Assembly (NCBI RefSeq): GCF_046557615.1
Contig: NZ_JBKIII010000001.1
Location: 186,001-250,000, forward strand
Origin: Haloferax sp046557615
GTDB lineage: Archaea; Halobacteriota; Halobacteria; Halobacteriales; Haloferacaceae
Reading direction: 5' to 3'
DNA length: 64,000 nt
This document shows, one piece after another, positions 33,239 through 42,105 of the stretch (position 1 is the first letter of the stretch; every line of letters starts with the position of its first letter). The notes beneath the pieces are model-generated. The model searched no databases. It was not told the origin of the DNA and saw only the letters and a program-made list of their open reading frames with translations. A program made the translations under genes and the position numbers.

Positions 33239-33901
33239 ATGGTTCCACCGTTGGTTCTCGATATCGACGGCACGCTCACCGACGCCGCGGGACAACTCGA
33301 CCCGCGCGTCTTCGACGTGCTTCCGTCGTGGGACGCACCGGTCGTTCTCGCTACTGGGAAGGCGTTCCCGTATCCGGTCTCACTGTGTCACTACATCGGC
33401 CTCCCCGAGACTGTCGTCGCCGAAAACGGCGGCGTCGTCCTCGTCGACGACGAAGTCACCTACGCGGGCGACCGAGAGGCAGCACAGGCCGCCGCAGACG
33501 AATTCGTCGCTCGCGGCGGTGACCTCGGGTGGGGTGGCGCGGACACCGTCAACCGCTGGCGCGAGACGGAAATCGCGGTCAACCTCGACGCCGACGAGCC
33601 CCTGCTCCGAGAGGTTGCGGCGGAATACGACCTCGAAGTCATCGACACGGGCTACGCATACCACCTCAAATCGCCGGGCGTCGAGAAAGCAGTCGGTCTC
33701 AAACACGTCTGTGACTTCCTCGACTACGAACCGACCGACTTCGTTGCCGTCGGCGACAGTGAAAATGACGCTTCGACGTTCCGCGTCGTTGGAGAGTCCT
33801 ACGCCGTCGCAAACGCTGATGCAGTGGCGAAAGACGCCGCAGGTGAAGTTCTCGACCAGTCGTACATGGACGGGACGCTCTCGGTGCTACAGTCGCTCTG
33901 A
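33239..33901 (+). CDS. HAD-family phosphatase (phosphoglycolate phosphatase-like)
   Basis: A 220-residue HAD hydrolase of the archaeal phosphoglycolate phosphatase / sucrose-phosphatase-like group. Motif I is Leu-Asp-Ile-Asp-Gly-Thr-Leu-Thr (nucleophile Asp8, acid Asp10). The late Val-Gly-Asp-Ser-Glu-Asn-Asp segment is motif IV, and Val-Glu-Lys-Ala-Val-Gly-Leu-Lys carries the motif III Lys. It dephosphorylates 2-phosphoglycolate or a related small phosphate ester in the cytoplasm. It follows the Orc-like gene by 30 bases. A T-rich box (about 33209-33216) sits close to the leaderless position for the ATG at 33239. Confidence 0.9.
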   Translation: MVPPLVLDIDGTLTDAAGQLDPRVFDVLPSWDAPVVLATGKAFPYPVSLCHYIGLPETVVAENGGVVLVDDEVTYAGDREAAQAAADEFVARGGDLGWGGADTVNRWRETEIAVNLDADEPLLREVAAEYDLEVIDTGYAYHLKSPGVEKAVGLKHVCDFLDYEPTDFVAVGDSENDASTFRVVGESYAVANADAVAKDAAGEVLDQSYMDGTLSVLQSL

Positions 33902-33902
33902 T

Positions 33903-34091
33903 TCAGGCCGACTGCTCGAAGGGTACGAATCGCCCGTTGATATCCCACTCGTGGATACAGTAGGGATTGCCGACCTGTTTTTCGCCGTCTTCGGTGGCGA
34001 TTTTCCACGTCGCTTCCGTGTCGTCCCAGCGCTCTACCCGGCCACAGCGCTCGCATTCGCGGCGCGTGGGTCGTCGAAGTTGGGGTTCCAT
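33903..34091 (-). CDS. Small HEWD-motif zinc-ribbon-like protein (62 aa)
   Basis: A 62-residue protein with Cys-Glu-Arg-Cys-Gly-Arg-Val near residue 13 and a C-terminal Tyr-Cys-Ile-His-Glu-Trp-Asp-Ile-Asn-Gly-Arg-Phe-Val-Pro-Phe. One CxxC plus a downstream Cys/His could bind zinc. I recall that His-Glu-Trp-Asp proteins of this size recur in haloarchaea without known function. The ATG at 34091 has an A/T box (RC of about 34115-34122) at leaderless distance. The gene is convergent with the HAD phosphatase, one base apart. Confidence 0.78.
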   Translation of the reverse strand: MEPQLRRPTRRECERCGRVERWDDTEATWKIATEDGEKQVGNPYCIHEWDINGRFVPFEQSA

Positions 34092-34231
34092 ACGTGAATT
34101 GGTGACTGTCTGCATCTAAAAGCCCATCGCCGACGGCAGTGTTGCGGTTCGTCGTGTCAGCCAGTCGTTCGGTGCGGTAATCGAGATACACAACCGCCGA
34201 TACTTACCTCTCTCCGCCCACACGTTTACTC

Positions 34232-34786
34232 ATGGGATTCCACACGTTCGATGCAGATTCAGCTTCGAAGCTCGAAGACCCCTCGCGCTATCGTTCCCTC
34301 TCGCGTGAAGAACTCCTCTCGTATATCGACCCAGACCCGAGTGCGACTATCGCAGACCTCGGAAGCGGCACCGGATTTTACACCGACGATATCGCACCCT
34401 ACGTCGCGCACGTCTACGCCGTCGATGTCCAAGAGGAGATGCACGAACGCTATCGAGAGAAAGGCGTCCCCGAGAACGCTGAACTCGTCACCGCTGATGT
34501 GGCGGACCTCCCATTTTCCGACGACGAACTCGATGGTGCGTTCTCGACGATGACGTTCCACGAGTTCGCCACCGATGAATCGATGGCCGAACTCGCCCGT
34601 GTCGTTCGTCCCGGTGGCCGAGTGACTGTCGTCGATTGGACCGCAACCGGCGAGGGCCACACTGGGCCGCCGACCGACGAACGATTCGCACTCGGTGACG
34701 CGGTCGAAATGTTCGAAGCCGTTGGATTCACCGTCACCCACGCTGTCTCTCGGAACGAGACGTTCGTGTGTATCGTTCGGCGGTAG
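34232..34786 (+). CDS. Class I SAM-dependent methyltransferase
   Basis: A 184-residue methyltransferase of the UbiE/Methyltransf_11 type. Motif I is Ile-Ala-Asp-Leu-Gly-Ser-Gly-Thr-Gly-Phe-Tyr (about residues 39-49), the acidic post-I residue is in Ala-Val-Asp-Val-Gln (about 64), and Asp-Leu-Pro-Phe-Ser-Asp-Asp-Glu-Leu-Asp (about 91-100) is the usual motif II/III region. The substrate is unknown: a small molecule, lipid or quinone are all plausible. It stands alone between two tiny zinc-ribbon genes. Confidence 0.88.
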   Translation: MGFHTFDADSASKLEDPSRYRSLSREELLSYIDPDPSATIADLGSGTGFYTDDIAPYVAHVYAVDVQEEMHERYREKGVPENAELVTADVADLPFSDDELDGAFSTMTFHEFATDESMAELARVVRPGGRVTVVDWTATGEGHTGPPTDERFALGDAVEMFEAVGFTVTHAVSRNETFVCIVRR

Positions 34787-34924
34787 CCAAACTAAACAAA
34801 CCGCGGTCTTCCCTCTAAGTTCGTCTCTGTTTGTTGGCCGATATACAATCGAATATTAAGAACATATATCGAGCTAGGACGTATCAGGACAATCTTTACT
34901 AACTCGTTCTTGGCACAGTTTACC

Positions 34925-35080
34925 ATGGCAATACATAACTCGACAATCGACCGCTACTCTGCAAATGAAGGGTACTTCGAGTGTCGAACCTGTGGCACTC
35001 GTGTCGTTAGCTCAACTCACGTCGCATCGTGTGAGAACTGTGGCGGTTCTGTACGCAACATCGCCGTCGCCCGCGAGTAG
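34925..35080 (+). CDS. 51-aa zinc-ribbon (rubrerythrin-like domain) protein
   Basis: A 51-codon frame read directly from the sequence: Tyr-Phe-Glu-Cys-Arg-Thr-Cys-Gly (Cys20, Cys23) and Ala-Ser-Cys-Glu-Asn-Cys-Gly-Gly (Cys36, Cys39) form a complete four-Cys zinc ribbon with a 12-residue insert. The protein then ends with a short basic tail. It matches the small rubrerythrin-like-domain proteins of haloarchaea. The role is unknown; nucleic acid binding or protein contact are both possible. An AT-rich stretch (about 34893-34902) lies upstream. Confidence 0.72.
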   Translation: MAIHNSTIDRYSANEGYFECRTCGTRVVSSTHVASCENCGGSVRNIAVARE

Positions 35081-35122
35081 GGTCACTCGAACTTCAAGCC
35101 TCGATTTCTCGGCCCCGCTTTC

Positions 35123-36091
35123 TTACCCGTCGATGACGGTCGAGTATCGGTCCACGACCAACACGAGCAGTGCGCCGACGACCGCCGCCGCGACGAACAC
35201 GCCGATGAGTTCTGTCGTCCACGTTTGTCCCGACTCTGCGAGTTTCTCTGAGGCCTTGACGACCGGTGCGCGAAGCGCGCCGACGATGAGGCTGACGAGG
35301 AACGTCAGCGTCGCCCGCCGGTAGTGTTCGAGCGCCCAACGGACGACGTTGGCGATGGTGAACAGTCCGATGAGCGCCCCAATCACGAACGCGACGACGG
35401 TTGCACCGGGCTCGATAACCGCCGAGACTGGCCCGCCAACCACGAGTCCGAGTAGCGCATCGACGAACTCCTTGAGTGTGGAGGTCATGTACTCGTACTG
35501 CCCGAGCAAGAGCAAGAGTAACGACCCCGAGACGCCGGGGAGAATCATCGCGCTAACGGCGATTGCACCGGAGACGACTGTCGTCGTGTAGGATTGGCCG
35601 AGTGCGGCACCTGCACTCCCGGAAGCGATGAATCCGACAGCGAACCCAGCGACAGCGGCGGCGATTTGCCGCGCGTCGTCGAGGTGGACTTGCGCGTAGA
35701 GGACCACCGCAGAGGCGGCGATGAGACCGAAGAAGAACCCGAACGTGGGAACGGGGATTTCGTCGATAGCCACGTCGAGAACACGCGTGACGGTGATAAC
35801 TGCGGTCATGATGCCGGTTCCAAGCACGAGTAAGAACCGGAGGTCGATTTCGCGGAGCGCAGCGAGTGCATCTCTTCGGTTTCCGGGTGAGACACCAGAG
35901 ATGATTCGCCAGACGCGTTCGGGCGTAATCGAAGTCACCGCATTGATTAGCCGCTCGTAGATACCCGTCACGAGAGCGATAGTCCCACCAGAGACACCGG
36001 GAACGGCGTCGGCAGCGCCCATGCAGACGCCTTTGAGGTAGAGGACGAGCCACGGAAGGAGGGCAGTACGCTCGTCAGACTGCGTAGTCAT
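35123..36091 (-). CDS. DUF368 membrane protein, candidate polyprenyl-phosphate translocase
   Basis: A 322-residue polytopic membrane protein of the DUF368 family. Two copies of the signature occur: Ala-Val-Pro-Gly-Val-Ser-Gly-Gly-Thr (about residues 29-37) and Leu-Pro-Gly-Val-Ser-Gly-Ser-Leu (about 200), consistent with the inverted-repeat topology of this family. Bacterial DUF368 proteins (PopT) were shown to transport undecaprenyl phosphate back across the membrane. Here the gene lies directly downstream of aglB on the same strand, which suggests dolichol-phosphate recycling for N-glycosylation (inference). No other transport substrate is indicated. Confidence 0.85.
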   Translation of the reverse strand: MTTQSDERTALLPWLVLYLKGVCMGAADAVPGVSGGTIALVTGIYERLINAVTSITPERVWRIISGVSPGNRRDALAALREIDLRFLLVLGTGIMTAVITVTRVLDVAIDEIPVPTFGFFFGLIAASAVVLYAQVHLDDARQIAAAVAGFAVGFIASGSAGAALGQSYTTTVVSGAIAVSAMILPGVSGSLLLLLLGQYEYMTSTLKEFVDALLGLVVGGPVSAVIEPGATVVAFVIGALIGLFTIANVVRWALEHYRRATLTFLVSLIVGALRAPVVKASEKLAESGQTWTTELIGVFVAAAVVGALLVLVVDRYSTVIDG

Positions 36092-36283
36092 TTCGTGGTC
36101 GGTGAGTCTCTGCCGAGGACTATCAGTCCGTCGTTCCGCGGAGTGTCGAGTCGGGTACGTCTCAGAGAAGTACGAGTTCGGTCACTAGTCACCGCTGGCG
36201 GCTCTCATCCTCCGGTTTGAGATAGTAGAGCCTCTTGAGCGCTGTCGCTCACCGGCTGAAAATAGTGAAACGTGGTGCGTCCG

Positions 36284-39200
36284 TTACGCGGCAGCAGCGA
36301 GTGCGCCAGCGTCGATGGACGACGAGTTCGTGTCGGAACTGTTCGACGACGAATCGTCTTGGGTGATTTCCAGTTCTTCTTCGTTGCGTTCGAGCGTGAC
36401 CTCGACCGTGCCATCTTCGGCACCGTTGACGAGGCCTTCATCGACGCTCACGTCCGATGCTTGGTAGTTCACGAAGGTGGTGTTATCCGTCACCGTCGTC
36501 GGCGTGGCGAAGGTGTAGCCGCCGGTTGCACGCACGCTGACGTTCGTGTAGCCGTTGTCCGGACCGTAGTCGTCGTAGCCGGTCGTGGAGTACGGCAGCG
36601 TCATCGTGAACTCACCGTTCTCGTCCGTCTCGACCTGCTGCGTGTAGGTGAACGTCGTGTTCGTCGTCAGGTCACGCATCTGGACGGAGGCGGTGACGAC
36701 CGAGTTGGCCGGGGCACCGCTTCCTTGAACCGTCGCACCGGGGACGCGCTCGAAGGTCTTGACCCACGATGGGTTATTGCCGAGAAGCACCTGTGGTTGC
36801 AGACCAAAGGTTCTCGCGGTCTGAATGAGCGAGTTCTGGTACGACCCAGACTGGAGTGCGGAGGTGTTCGAGGACTTCACGAGGCGGTAGTGGTCGAGTG
36901 CCTCGACGCGCTCTTCGGGGAACGCACCGATGCCACCAATCTGCGACGACGAGTCGTTGGCGACGTATGCCTCTGCTTCTTCCATCGAGTCGAACGTCTT
37001 GATTGGCTGACCGTCGTCCGGCGTCTCACGGATGCTCCCACCGTTTGCGAGTTGACGGACCTGCCAATCGACGACGACTGGTGCTGGTGCGCGGGCACTG
37101 CCGTGGTACTTGTAGAGACGCACCATCATACTCTCGTAGTACCGCTGGTCTTTGACGTTCGAGACGCCAGTAATCTGCTCTTGACCCTGCTGTCCGTCGA
37201 TGCGATAGACGCGGTTGTAGAAGTCCGACGTGGAGACGTTGGACTCGTCGTAGAAGACGGTCGGTGCGCCGAACTTCGAGTCGGTCGAGACCATCTGCCA
37301 ATCGACCATGACGTACTTCGTGTTCTCGCCTTCGTTGCTCTCTTCGGCGAGGACGTCCGCGGCTTGTTCCTCGTCAGATGCGAGGAGGAAGTTCGCTGCA
37401 CTCGTCGCGCCTTGCTGGAACGGGTTGGCGTTCGGGATGCGCTCGCCGAGGACCGTAATCCAGTGGCCGTAGTCCCACCACGACATGACACCGTAGGTGC
37501 CGTCTGCGTACTCGTAATCGCTCGTCGCACTGTACGTTCCGTAGTAGTCCATGTCGTTGGCGGACCCGCCGAGTTCGCCTTCTGCGGGCGTGTTACTCTG
37601 CATCCAATCGAGCGAATCATCCCATACTGTCACGGAACCGGGACCGGTTTGGGAAGCTTGCAGCGCCGTGTCACTGGTTCCTGCGTTCCCGAGTTGAATC
37701 GGAACGATGAGAACCGGCGTGAGGATGAGCAGGATTGCGATGGCCACTGCCGCAACCTGTCCGTACGAGACGTCTTCGAGTCGCTCGAGGCTTCCGAGTC
37801 CGATGAAGTCGAGGCCGAGAACCTGTTTGAACAGGTAGGCGTTCATCACTGCAACCACGACGGCGAGGTAGTAGTTGAAACGAACCTGCGTGAACGCCGC
37901 CGAGGTGATGATTGCGGCCCACACGAGAATGAACAGGTGTTCGCTCTCGTAGTCGGCTTGCATCACGGCACCAACGATGATTGCCGAGACGATAGCGAGA
38001 CTGACGAGCGAGGAGTCGAGACCCAGCAGACTACCGACGCCTGCGGGAATAGCCGGAATCAGGAACAGGACACCGATGACAGCGAGTCCACCGGCGAAGT
38101 AGCCGACTTTTCGGGTGTCGCTCCCGCTAACGAGCGGTTTTCCAACGAGCCAAATCACGCCGAGGAGTCCGGTGAAGAACGTGAATCCGTACTCGGACAT
38201 GATACGCTCGACAGCAGACATGCCGGTTGCATTCAGAACGTTCGCGGCGAGGAACGGTTGTGCCTCACCGATGGTTCGGGTCGCCGCACCGGCGCTAAAT
38301 CCGACGGTGCGGAGGAAGTTAACGCTAATTTGACGGAACGCGTCGGGGAGGACTACTGCGAACAGTCCAATCAGCACGAGACCGAGCGCGGCGACGGTTA
38401 CGGGGTAACCGCGGTCGTCGATATCGTTCGTTTCCCACCATCGGGCGAGTGCAGCGAGGAAGACTGCGCCGAACCCGATGCCGAACGAGAGCAGTGGGTG
38501 GAGAACACTGAAGTTCGTCACGGTGAACGAGGTGTCGCTGAGCGGAACGAACATCAGCAACCCGGTCACGAACATCGAAACTGCGCCGACGAACGCGACG
38601 TGTTCCGGAGAGTGGCCGCGGACGTAATCCGAAACCATGGCGAGAACCAGGAACAGACCGAAGATACCGACGAGGAGAATGCCCGGTGGCCATGCCCACA
38701 TGTACAAAGCAATCGCGACGCCAGCGAGAGCGGACCACTTGAGTGGTTCGCGGAGGGCATCGAAATCACGAGCCTCGACGAGTTCCCAGACGGGTTTTTC
38801 GCGGTCGGCGACCGTGAGTGCAACCATCACTGCGAGTACTGCGAAGGCTTGGAAGAATGGCTCTGCGATGTTGTGGTCGGCGAAGCCAACGAGACCACGC
38901 TGTAGGAACGTTCCGGGGATTAACGCCAAAACGAGAACGCCGAAGAGTCCCCCGAGGCGGCCGCCAAGCCGTCGCCCAATGAAGAACGTGGGGATGGCGA
39001 CAAGAGCGCCGAACACTGCTGGCGCAACGAGCAGGGTCTTGGCGATGAGGTCAGGGGATGGGTTGCCGAGTCCAATGATGAGGGCAACCGTTGCGACAAT
39101 TTGGTCGTAAATCGTCCCGAACTGGCCGACACTGGTTCCGTACGGGAAGTACGTCCACGGGTCGAACGGCATCGTTGCGGGCCAATGTTTGACCGTGTAC

Positions 39201-39403
39201 GTGACTTCACGGAGGTGGTACCAAGCGTCGTTTCCGGAGAAGTAGACGTCTCCGTCTCTGATGAAATTACTATACGACCGGAGGCGCACTGCCAACATAA
39301 AGACAACTACCACGAGGAGGGCGGGAATGTGGTACCAATCTTTGAGCATATCGAGGACCGAGGATGAATCGTGGTCCTCTGCCTGCGCAGAGTCTATACT
39401 CAT
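36284..39403 (-). CDS. aglB: Dolichol-phosphate-oligosaccharide:protein oligosaccharyltransferase
   Basis: A 1039-residue STT3/AglB enzyme that moves the lipid-linked glycan onto Asn of N-X-S/T sequons on the outside of the membrane. About 13 hydrophobic helices occupy residues 25-500. A DxD-like segment occurs early (Gly-Asn-Asp-Ala-Trp-Tyr-His, about residue 52), and the universal Trp-Trp-Asp-Tyr-Gly catalytic/binding motif lies in the soluble domain (about residue 641). A Ser/Asp/Asn-rich tail follows. An upstream in-frame extension to 39565 is open, but an A/T box on the minus strand (about 39426-39434) fits the ATG at 39403. It marks one border of the glycosylation island. Confidence 0.96.
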   Translation of the reverse strand: MSIDSAQAEDHDSSSVLDMLKDWYHIPALLVVVVFMLAVRLRSYSNFIRDGDVYFSGNDAWYHLREVTYTVKHWPATMPFDPWTYFPYGTSVGQFGTIYDQIVATVALIIGLGNPSPDLIAKTLLVAPAVFGALVAIPTFFIGRRLGGRLGGLFGVLVLALIPGTFLQRGLVGFADHNIAEPFFQAFAVLAVMVALTVADREKPVWELVEARDFDALREPLKWSALAGVAIALYMWAWPPGILLVGIFGLFLVLAMVSDYVRGHSPEHVAFVGAVSMFVTGLLMFVPLSDTSFTVTNFSVLHPLLSFGIGFGAVFLAALARWWETNDIDDRGYPVTVAALGLVLIGLFAVVLPDAFRQISVNFLRTVGFSAGAATRTIGEAQPFLAANVLNATGMSAVERIMSEYGFTFFTGLLGVIWLVGKPLVSGSDTRKVGYFAGGLAVIGVLFLIPAIPAGVGSLLGLDSSLVSLAIVSAIIVGAVMQADYESEHLFILVWAAIITSAAFTQVRFNYYLAVVVAVMNAYLFKQVLGLDFIGLGSLERLEDVSYGQVAAVAIAILLILTPVLIVPIQLGNAGTSDTALQASQTGPGSVTVWDDSLDWMQSNTPAEGELGGSANDMDYYGTYSATSDYEYADGTYGVMSWWDYGHWITVLGERIPNANPFQQGATSAANFLLASDEEQAADVLAEESNEGENTKYVMVDWQMVSTDSKFGAPTVFYDESNVSTSDFYNRVYRIDGQQGQEQITGVSNVKDQRYYESMMVRLYKYHGSARAPAPVVVDWQVRQLANGGSIRETPDDGQPIKTFDSMEEAEAYVANDSSSQIGGIGAFPEERVEALDHYRLVKSSNTSALQSGSYQNSLIQTARTFGLQPQVLLGNNPSWVKTFERVPGATVQGSGAPANSVVTASVQMRDLTTNTTFTYTQQVETDENGEFTMTLPYSTTGYDDYGPDNGYTNVSVRATGGYTFATPTTVTDNTTFVNYQASDVSVDEGLVNGAEDGTVEVTLERNEEELEITQDDSSSNSSDTNSSSIDAGALAAAA

Positions 39404-39655
39404 TGGTTTGTGCGACTGCAAAAAGGTGTATAAGCCTTGTGATGATGGCCCGTATAACCGATTCGTTTTCGTGGGGACAAACTCACTGACTGCACAACTA
39501 TCTGTTGTTCTTTTGAGGGAGGAAACCCGCACATTCGATACTTCTTCGAACCACAGAGAAAACACAGTTTTGAGGGCACCTCCCCCCTATTGGCTGCTCA
39601 TTTCTCTCAGCTAATTCATCCCGTGATTCGTCCGCAAAAGTCGCACGACCGCAGT

Positions 39656-39665
39656 ATTCTTATTA
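39656..39665 (+). promoter_or_regulatory. Box A of the aminotransferase gene
   Basis: ATTCTTATTA at 39656-39665 lies 22-31 nt before the ATG at 39687. It supports that start over an upstream Met and shows the gene has its own leaderless promoter, divergent from aglB. Confidence 0.55.
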
Positions 39666-39686
39666 GCACAGTTGTTGCTCAAAGAT

Positions 39687-40844
39687 ATGGATGACAGATA
39701 CGTCAGTGTCGCAGAACCCCTTCTCGGTGACGAAGAGAGGGACAATATTGAGCATGTCTTAGATACTGGCCGATTTCTTCAAGGCCCTTTCGTGGAAGAA
39801 TTCGAGGACAAATGGGCTGATTTCGTCGGTACAGAGCATGCTATCGCAGTAAGCAACGGGACGACTGCACTCCAACTCTGTTTAAATGCACTTGGCCTAG
39901 AGCCAGGTGACGAAGTTATCGTTCCAAGTCTTACCTTTGGTTCGACGGCTACTGCGGTCGTACACCAGGCGTGTGTTCCTGTCTTTGCAGATATCGACCG
40001 TGAACTATACACTCTCGACCACACCGACCTCGAACGCTGTCTGACGGACCGAACTGAAGCTATCATTCCGGTCCATCTCTACGGTCACCCAGCAGAGATG
40101 GACGAAATCCGAGCGTTTGCGGACGAACACGGACTCGCTGTCGTCGAAGACGCCGCACAAGCCCACGGTGCAAAGTACAAAGGGGCACAGGTCGGTAGCA
40201 TCGGTGACGTCGGTTGTTTCTCGTTCTATGCGACAAAGAATATCACGACTGGAGAGGGTGGAATCATAACCACTGACGACGATGAACTCGCCGAGTCACT
40301 TCGTTTGCTTCGCAGTCACGGCATGGCGAACCGAGACGAGCATATCGCACTCGGTTACAACTACCGGATGAGCGAACTCAATGCCGCAATCGGCTCTCCG
40401 CAGGTTGACCGACTCACCGAGTTCAACCGCCGCCGTGCCGAAATCTCTGAGCGACTGTTCACTGAACTCGGTGACCTCGAATGGCTTCGACCCGCAACTG
40501 TTCGAGACTACGTCGACCACGCGTACTTTTGGGCACCGTTCGAAATCGACACCGATAGAATTGGAATGACTGGAAAAGAGGTCTGGGAGGCACTGAAACA
40601 ACGCGGTGTCGAAACCCGACACCGGTACACTATGCCTCTTTACGAACAACCAGTGTTCAAACAGCACTGCGGGTTCAATTCAGACTTCCCGTGGTCCGCT
40701 AACGAGAACGACCACCAGTACGACATCTCGTTACCGAACGTCGAAGAAGTCGCTGGCAATACGATTGGCCTGCCAAACCATCCAGGGCTCGATGAAGAAG
40801 ACGTCGACTACGTCGTCGAAGTCGTCCGAAACTTCGAACCCTAG
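39687..40844 (+). CDS. DegT/DnrJ/EryC1-family sugar aminotransferase (first copy)
   Basis: A 385-residue PLP enzyme that typically adds an amino group from glutamate to a keto-sugar nucleotide. Lys184 in Phe-Tyr-Ala-Thr-Lys-Asn is the expected Schiff-base residue, with Glu-Asp-Ala-Ala-Gln-Ala-His-Gly (about 154-161) binding the PLP ring. Asn-Gly-Thr-Thr-Ala-Leu (about 57) forms the phosphate cup. It opens the cassette next to aglB, divergently. Its partner would be a dehydratase or epimerase; the NAD epimerase about 1.3 kb away is a candidate. The exact sugar is not predictable. Confidence 0.92.
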   Translation: MDDRYVSVAEPLLGDEERDNIEHVLDTGRFLQGPFVEEFEDKWADFVGTEHAIAVSNGTTALQLCLNALGLEPGDEVIVPSLTFGSTATAVVHQACVPVFADIDRELYTLDHTDLERCLTDRTEAIIPVHLYGHPAEMDEIRAFADEHGLAVVEDAAQAHGAKYKGAQVGSIGDVGCFSFYATKNITTGEGGIITTDDDELAESLRLLRSHGMANRDEHIALGYNYRMSELNAAIGSPQVDRLTEFNRRRAEISERLFTELGDLEWLRPATVRDYVDHAYFWAPFEIDTDRIGMTGKEVWEALKQRGVETRHRYTMPLYEQPVFKQHCGFNSDFPWSANENDHQYDISLPNVEEVAGNTIGLPNHPGLDEEDVDYVVEVVRNFEP

Positions 40845-40846
40845 CG

Positions 40847-41806
40847 TTACTCTGCGTACCCGAGCATCCGAAGGCGCTCGTTCGCAACTTCCATATCTTC
40901 ACTAACTCGACTCTTTGGTCGTTCTGCCGTTATGTCTCGCCGTTCACCGTTTTGATACTCAAAGTAGGGGACCTCTGTCAGCGATGGGATGTAGATTCCC
41001 AGTGGGTGTCCGTATACGCGGATGGGGAACGGTTTTGCAAATTCGCCGAACGAGTTCCCGTGGTCTGCCGTCACGACCGTTTTCCCATCGATTTCAGTGA
41101 GCAGGTCACTGACGACCGGCAACGCTCGTTCAAGATTCGATCGGTATGCGTCCCATACCGCTTGTTTAGTTAACTTTCCGCGGTCTAACTGTTCGAACGC
41201 TGTTGGCTTTCGCTTCGCATGCGCTGGCGCTTCCTTTCCCAGCGCTTGTTGACGGATTGCACTCTGTTCGCGGATTCCTACCCGCTTTTCCCCGATAAAT
41301 GGCTCGTGCGGTTGGACGAAGTGGAAAATAAGCCGTTTATCTGGATACTCTTCAGCGACGCGCTTTGCCACCTCTCCCATCGCTTCGGGAGTGACTGTTT
41401 GTACGTCGTCGTCCCAATTGTCTTTCCAAGCAGGGATGACGTCGTGGAACTGATTTGAGGATAGCAGTGTACTCACGTAGGCGTTCCCTGTCACGTACAC
41501 TACGTCGTGAAAATCCTCGTCTCCGAAGTTCTCTCGGAGAAATCCGGGTGTCCCTGATTCCAGAGACGTGCGTTTTGAAAGGGTTCCGGAGAGGTCAAAT
41601 TCGGGGTAACACTCTTCAAATAGGTCGTATCGACAGGCATCGAGGATTATGAGCGTGTCCCAGTCACACTCGTGAATCGGTGGGGAGTCTGCTTCCCGAT
41701 ACGTTTTGAAATACTTACTGACGACGTTGGTCAATAGCCGTTGTCGCCACCAGTGAACATTTGAACCGTTCTTTCTGATTTCTGAGAGTGCGTACCGTAG
41801 GTCCAT
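40847..41806 (-). CDS. Alkaline-phosphatase-superfamily hydrolase/transferase (first)
   Basis: A 319-residue protein of the AlkP/sulfatase superfamily, with no transmembrane segment. Metal-site features: Leu-Ile-Ile-Leu-Asp-Ala-Cys-Arg-Tyr-Asp (Asp56), a Ser-Gly-Thr-Pro-Gly segment (Thr86) at the place of the nucleophile, and Thr-Ala-Asp-His-Gly-Asn-Ser followed by Tyr-Gly-His-Pro. There is no Cys-x-Pro-x-Arg sulfatase motif. Such proteins may cleave or transfer phosphate or sulfate esters. It stops three bases from the convergent aminotransferase. Location in the glycan cassette suggests glycan modification (inference). Confidence 0.82.
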   Translation of the reverse strand: MDLRYALSEIRKNGSNVHWWRQRLLTNVVSKYFKTYREADSPPIHECDWDTLIILDACRYDLFEECYPEFDLSGTLSKRTSLESGTPGFLRENFGDEDFHDVVYVTGNAYVSTLLSSNQFHDVIPAWKDNWDDDVQTVTPEAMGEVAKRVAEEYPDKRLIFHFVQPHEPFIGEKRVGIREQSAIRQQALGKEAPAHAKRKPTAFEQLDRGKLTKQAVWDAYRSNLERALPVVSDLLTEIDGKTVVTADHGNSFGEFAKPFPIRVYGHPLGIYIPSLTEVPYFEYQNGERRDITAERPKSRVSEDMEVANERLRMLGYAE

Positions 41807-42105
41807 TCTAGTAGAAACCCTGTTGTCCGCCTGTATTCATTACAGTGGTTAAAAGCATAGGTAGTGACTCCCGAGGAGTGCGTGGTCACTCGGTGAGTTA
41901 CGATTCGTCCATCTCCGAATTGTCATCCGAACTGTGGATACTAGTGAGTTCGACTCTGCCACACCGACTTGGATATGAGCCTCTTCCACGCTCGAACAAC
42001 GTCGTTGCAGGACGTTGCGGATGAATCACACGTCATGTTTTGAATCTCACGGTCTTCTGAAATAAATGCGGAAGGAATTTAATGATGTCCCCGACATCCT
42101 CACTC
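41807..42105. other. Divergent intergenic region within the glycan cassette
   Basis: About 299 bases of relatively AT-rich sequence between the first AlkP-like gene (minus) and the epimerase gene (plus). It has a perfect small palindrome, ACTCC-CGA-GGAGT at 41867-41879, inside a wider GTGAC/GTCAC pair. A box A, TTTAATG at about 42078-42084, precedes the epimerase ATG at 42106 by about 25 nt. I see no gene here. Confidence 0.5.

Noticed and set aside
32232..34097. A 621-codon plus-strand frame overlapping the Orc-like and HAD genes
   Set aside because: Ser/Arg/Thr-rich, no acidic bias, and it crosses two well-supported genes in another frame.
36272..38905. An 877-codon open frame antisense to aglB
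   Set aside because: Same shadow effect: its translation is Arg/Val/Cys-rich and lacks any domain, while aglB is clear on the other strand.
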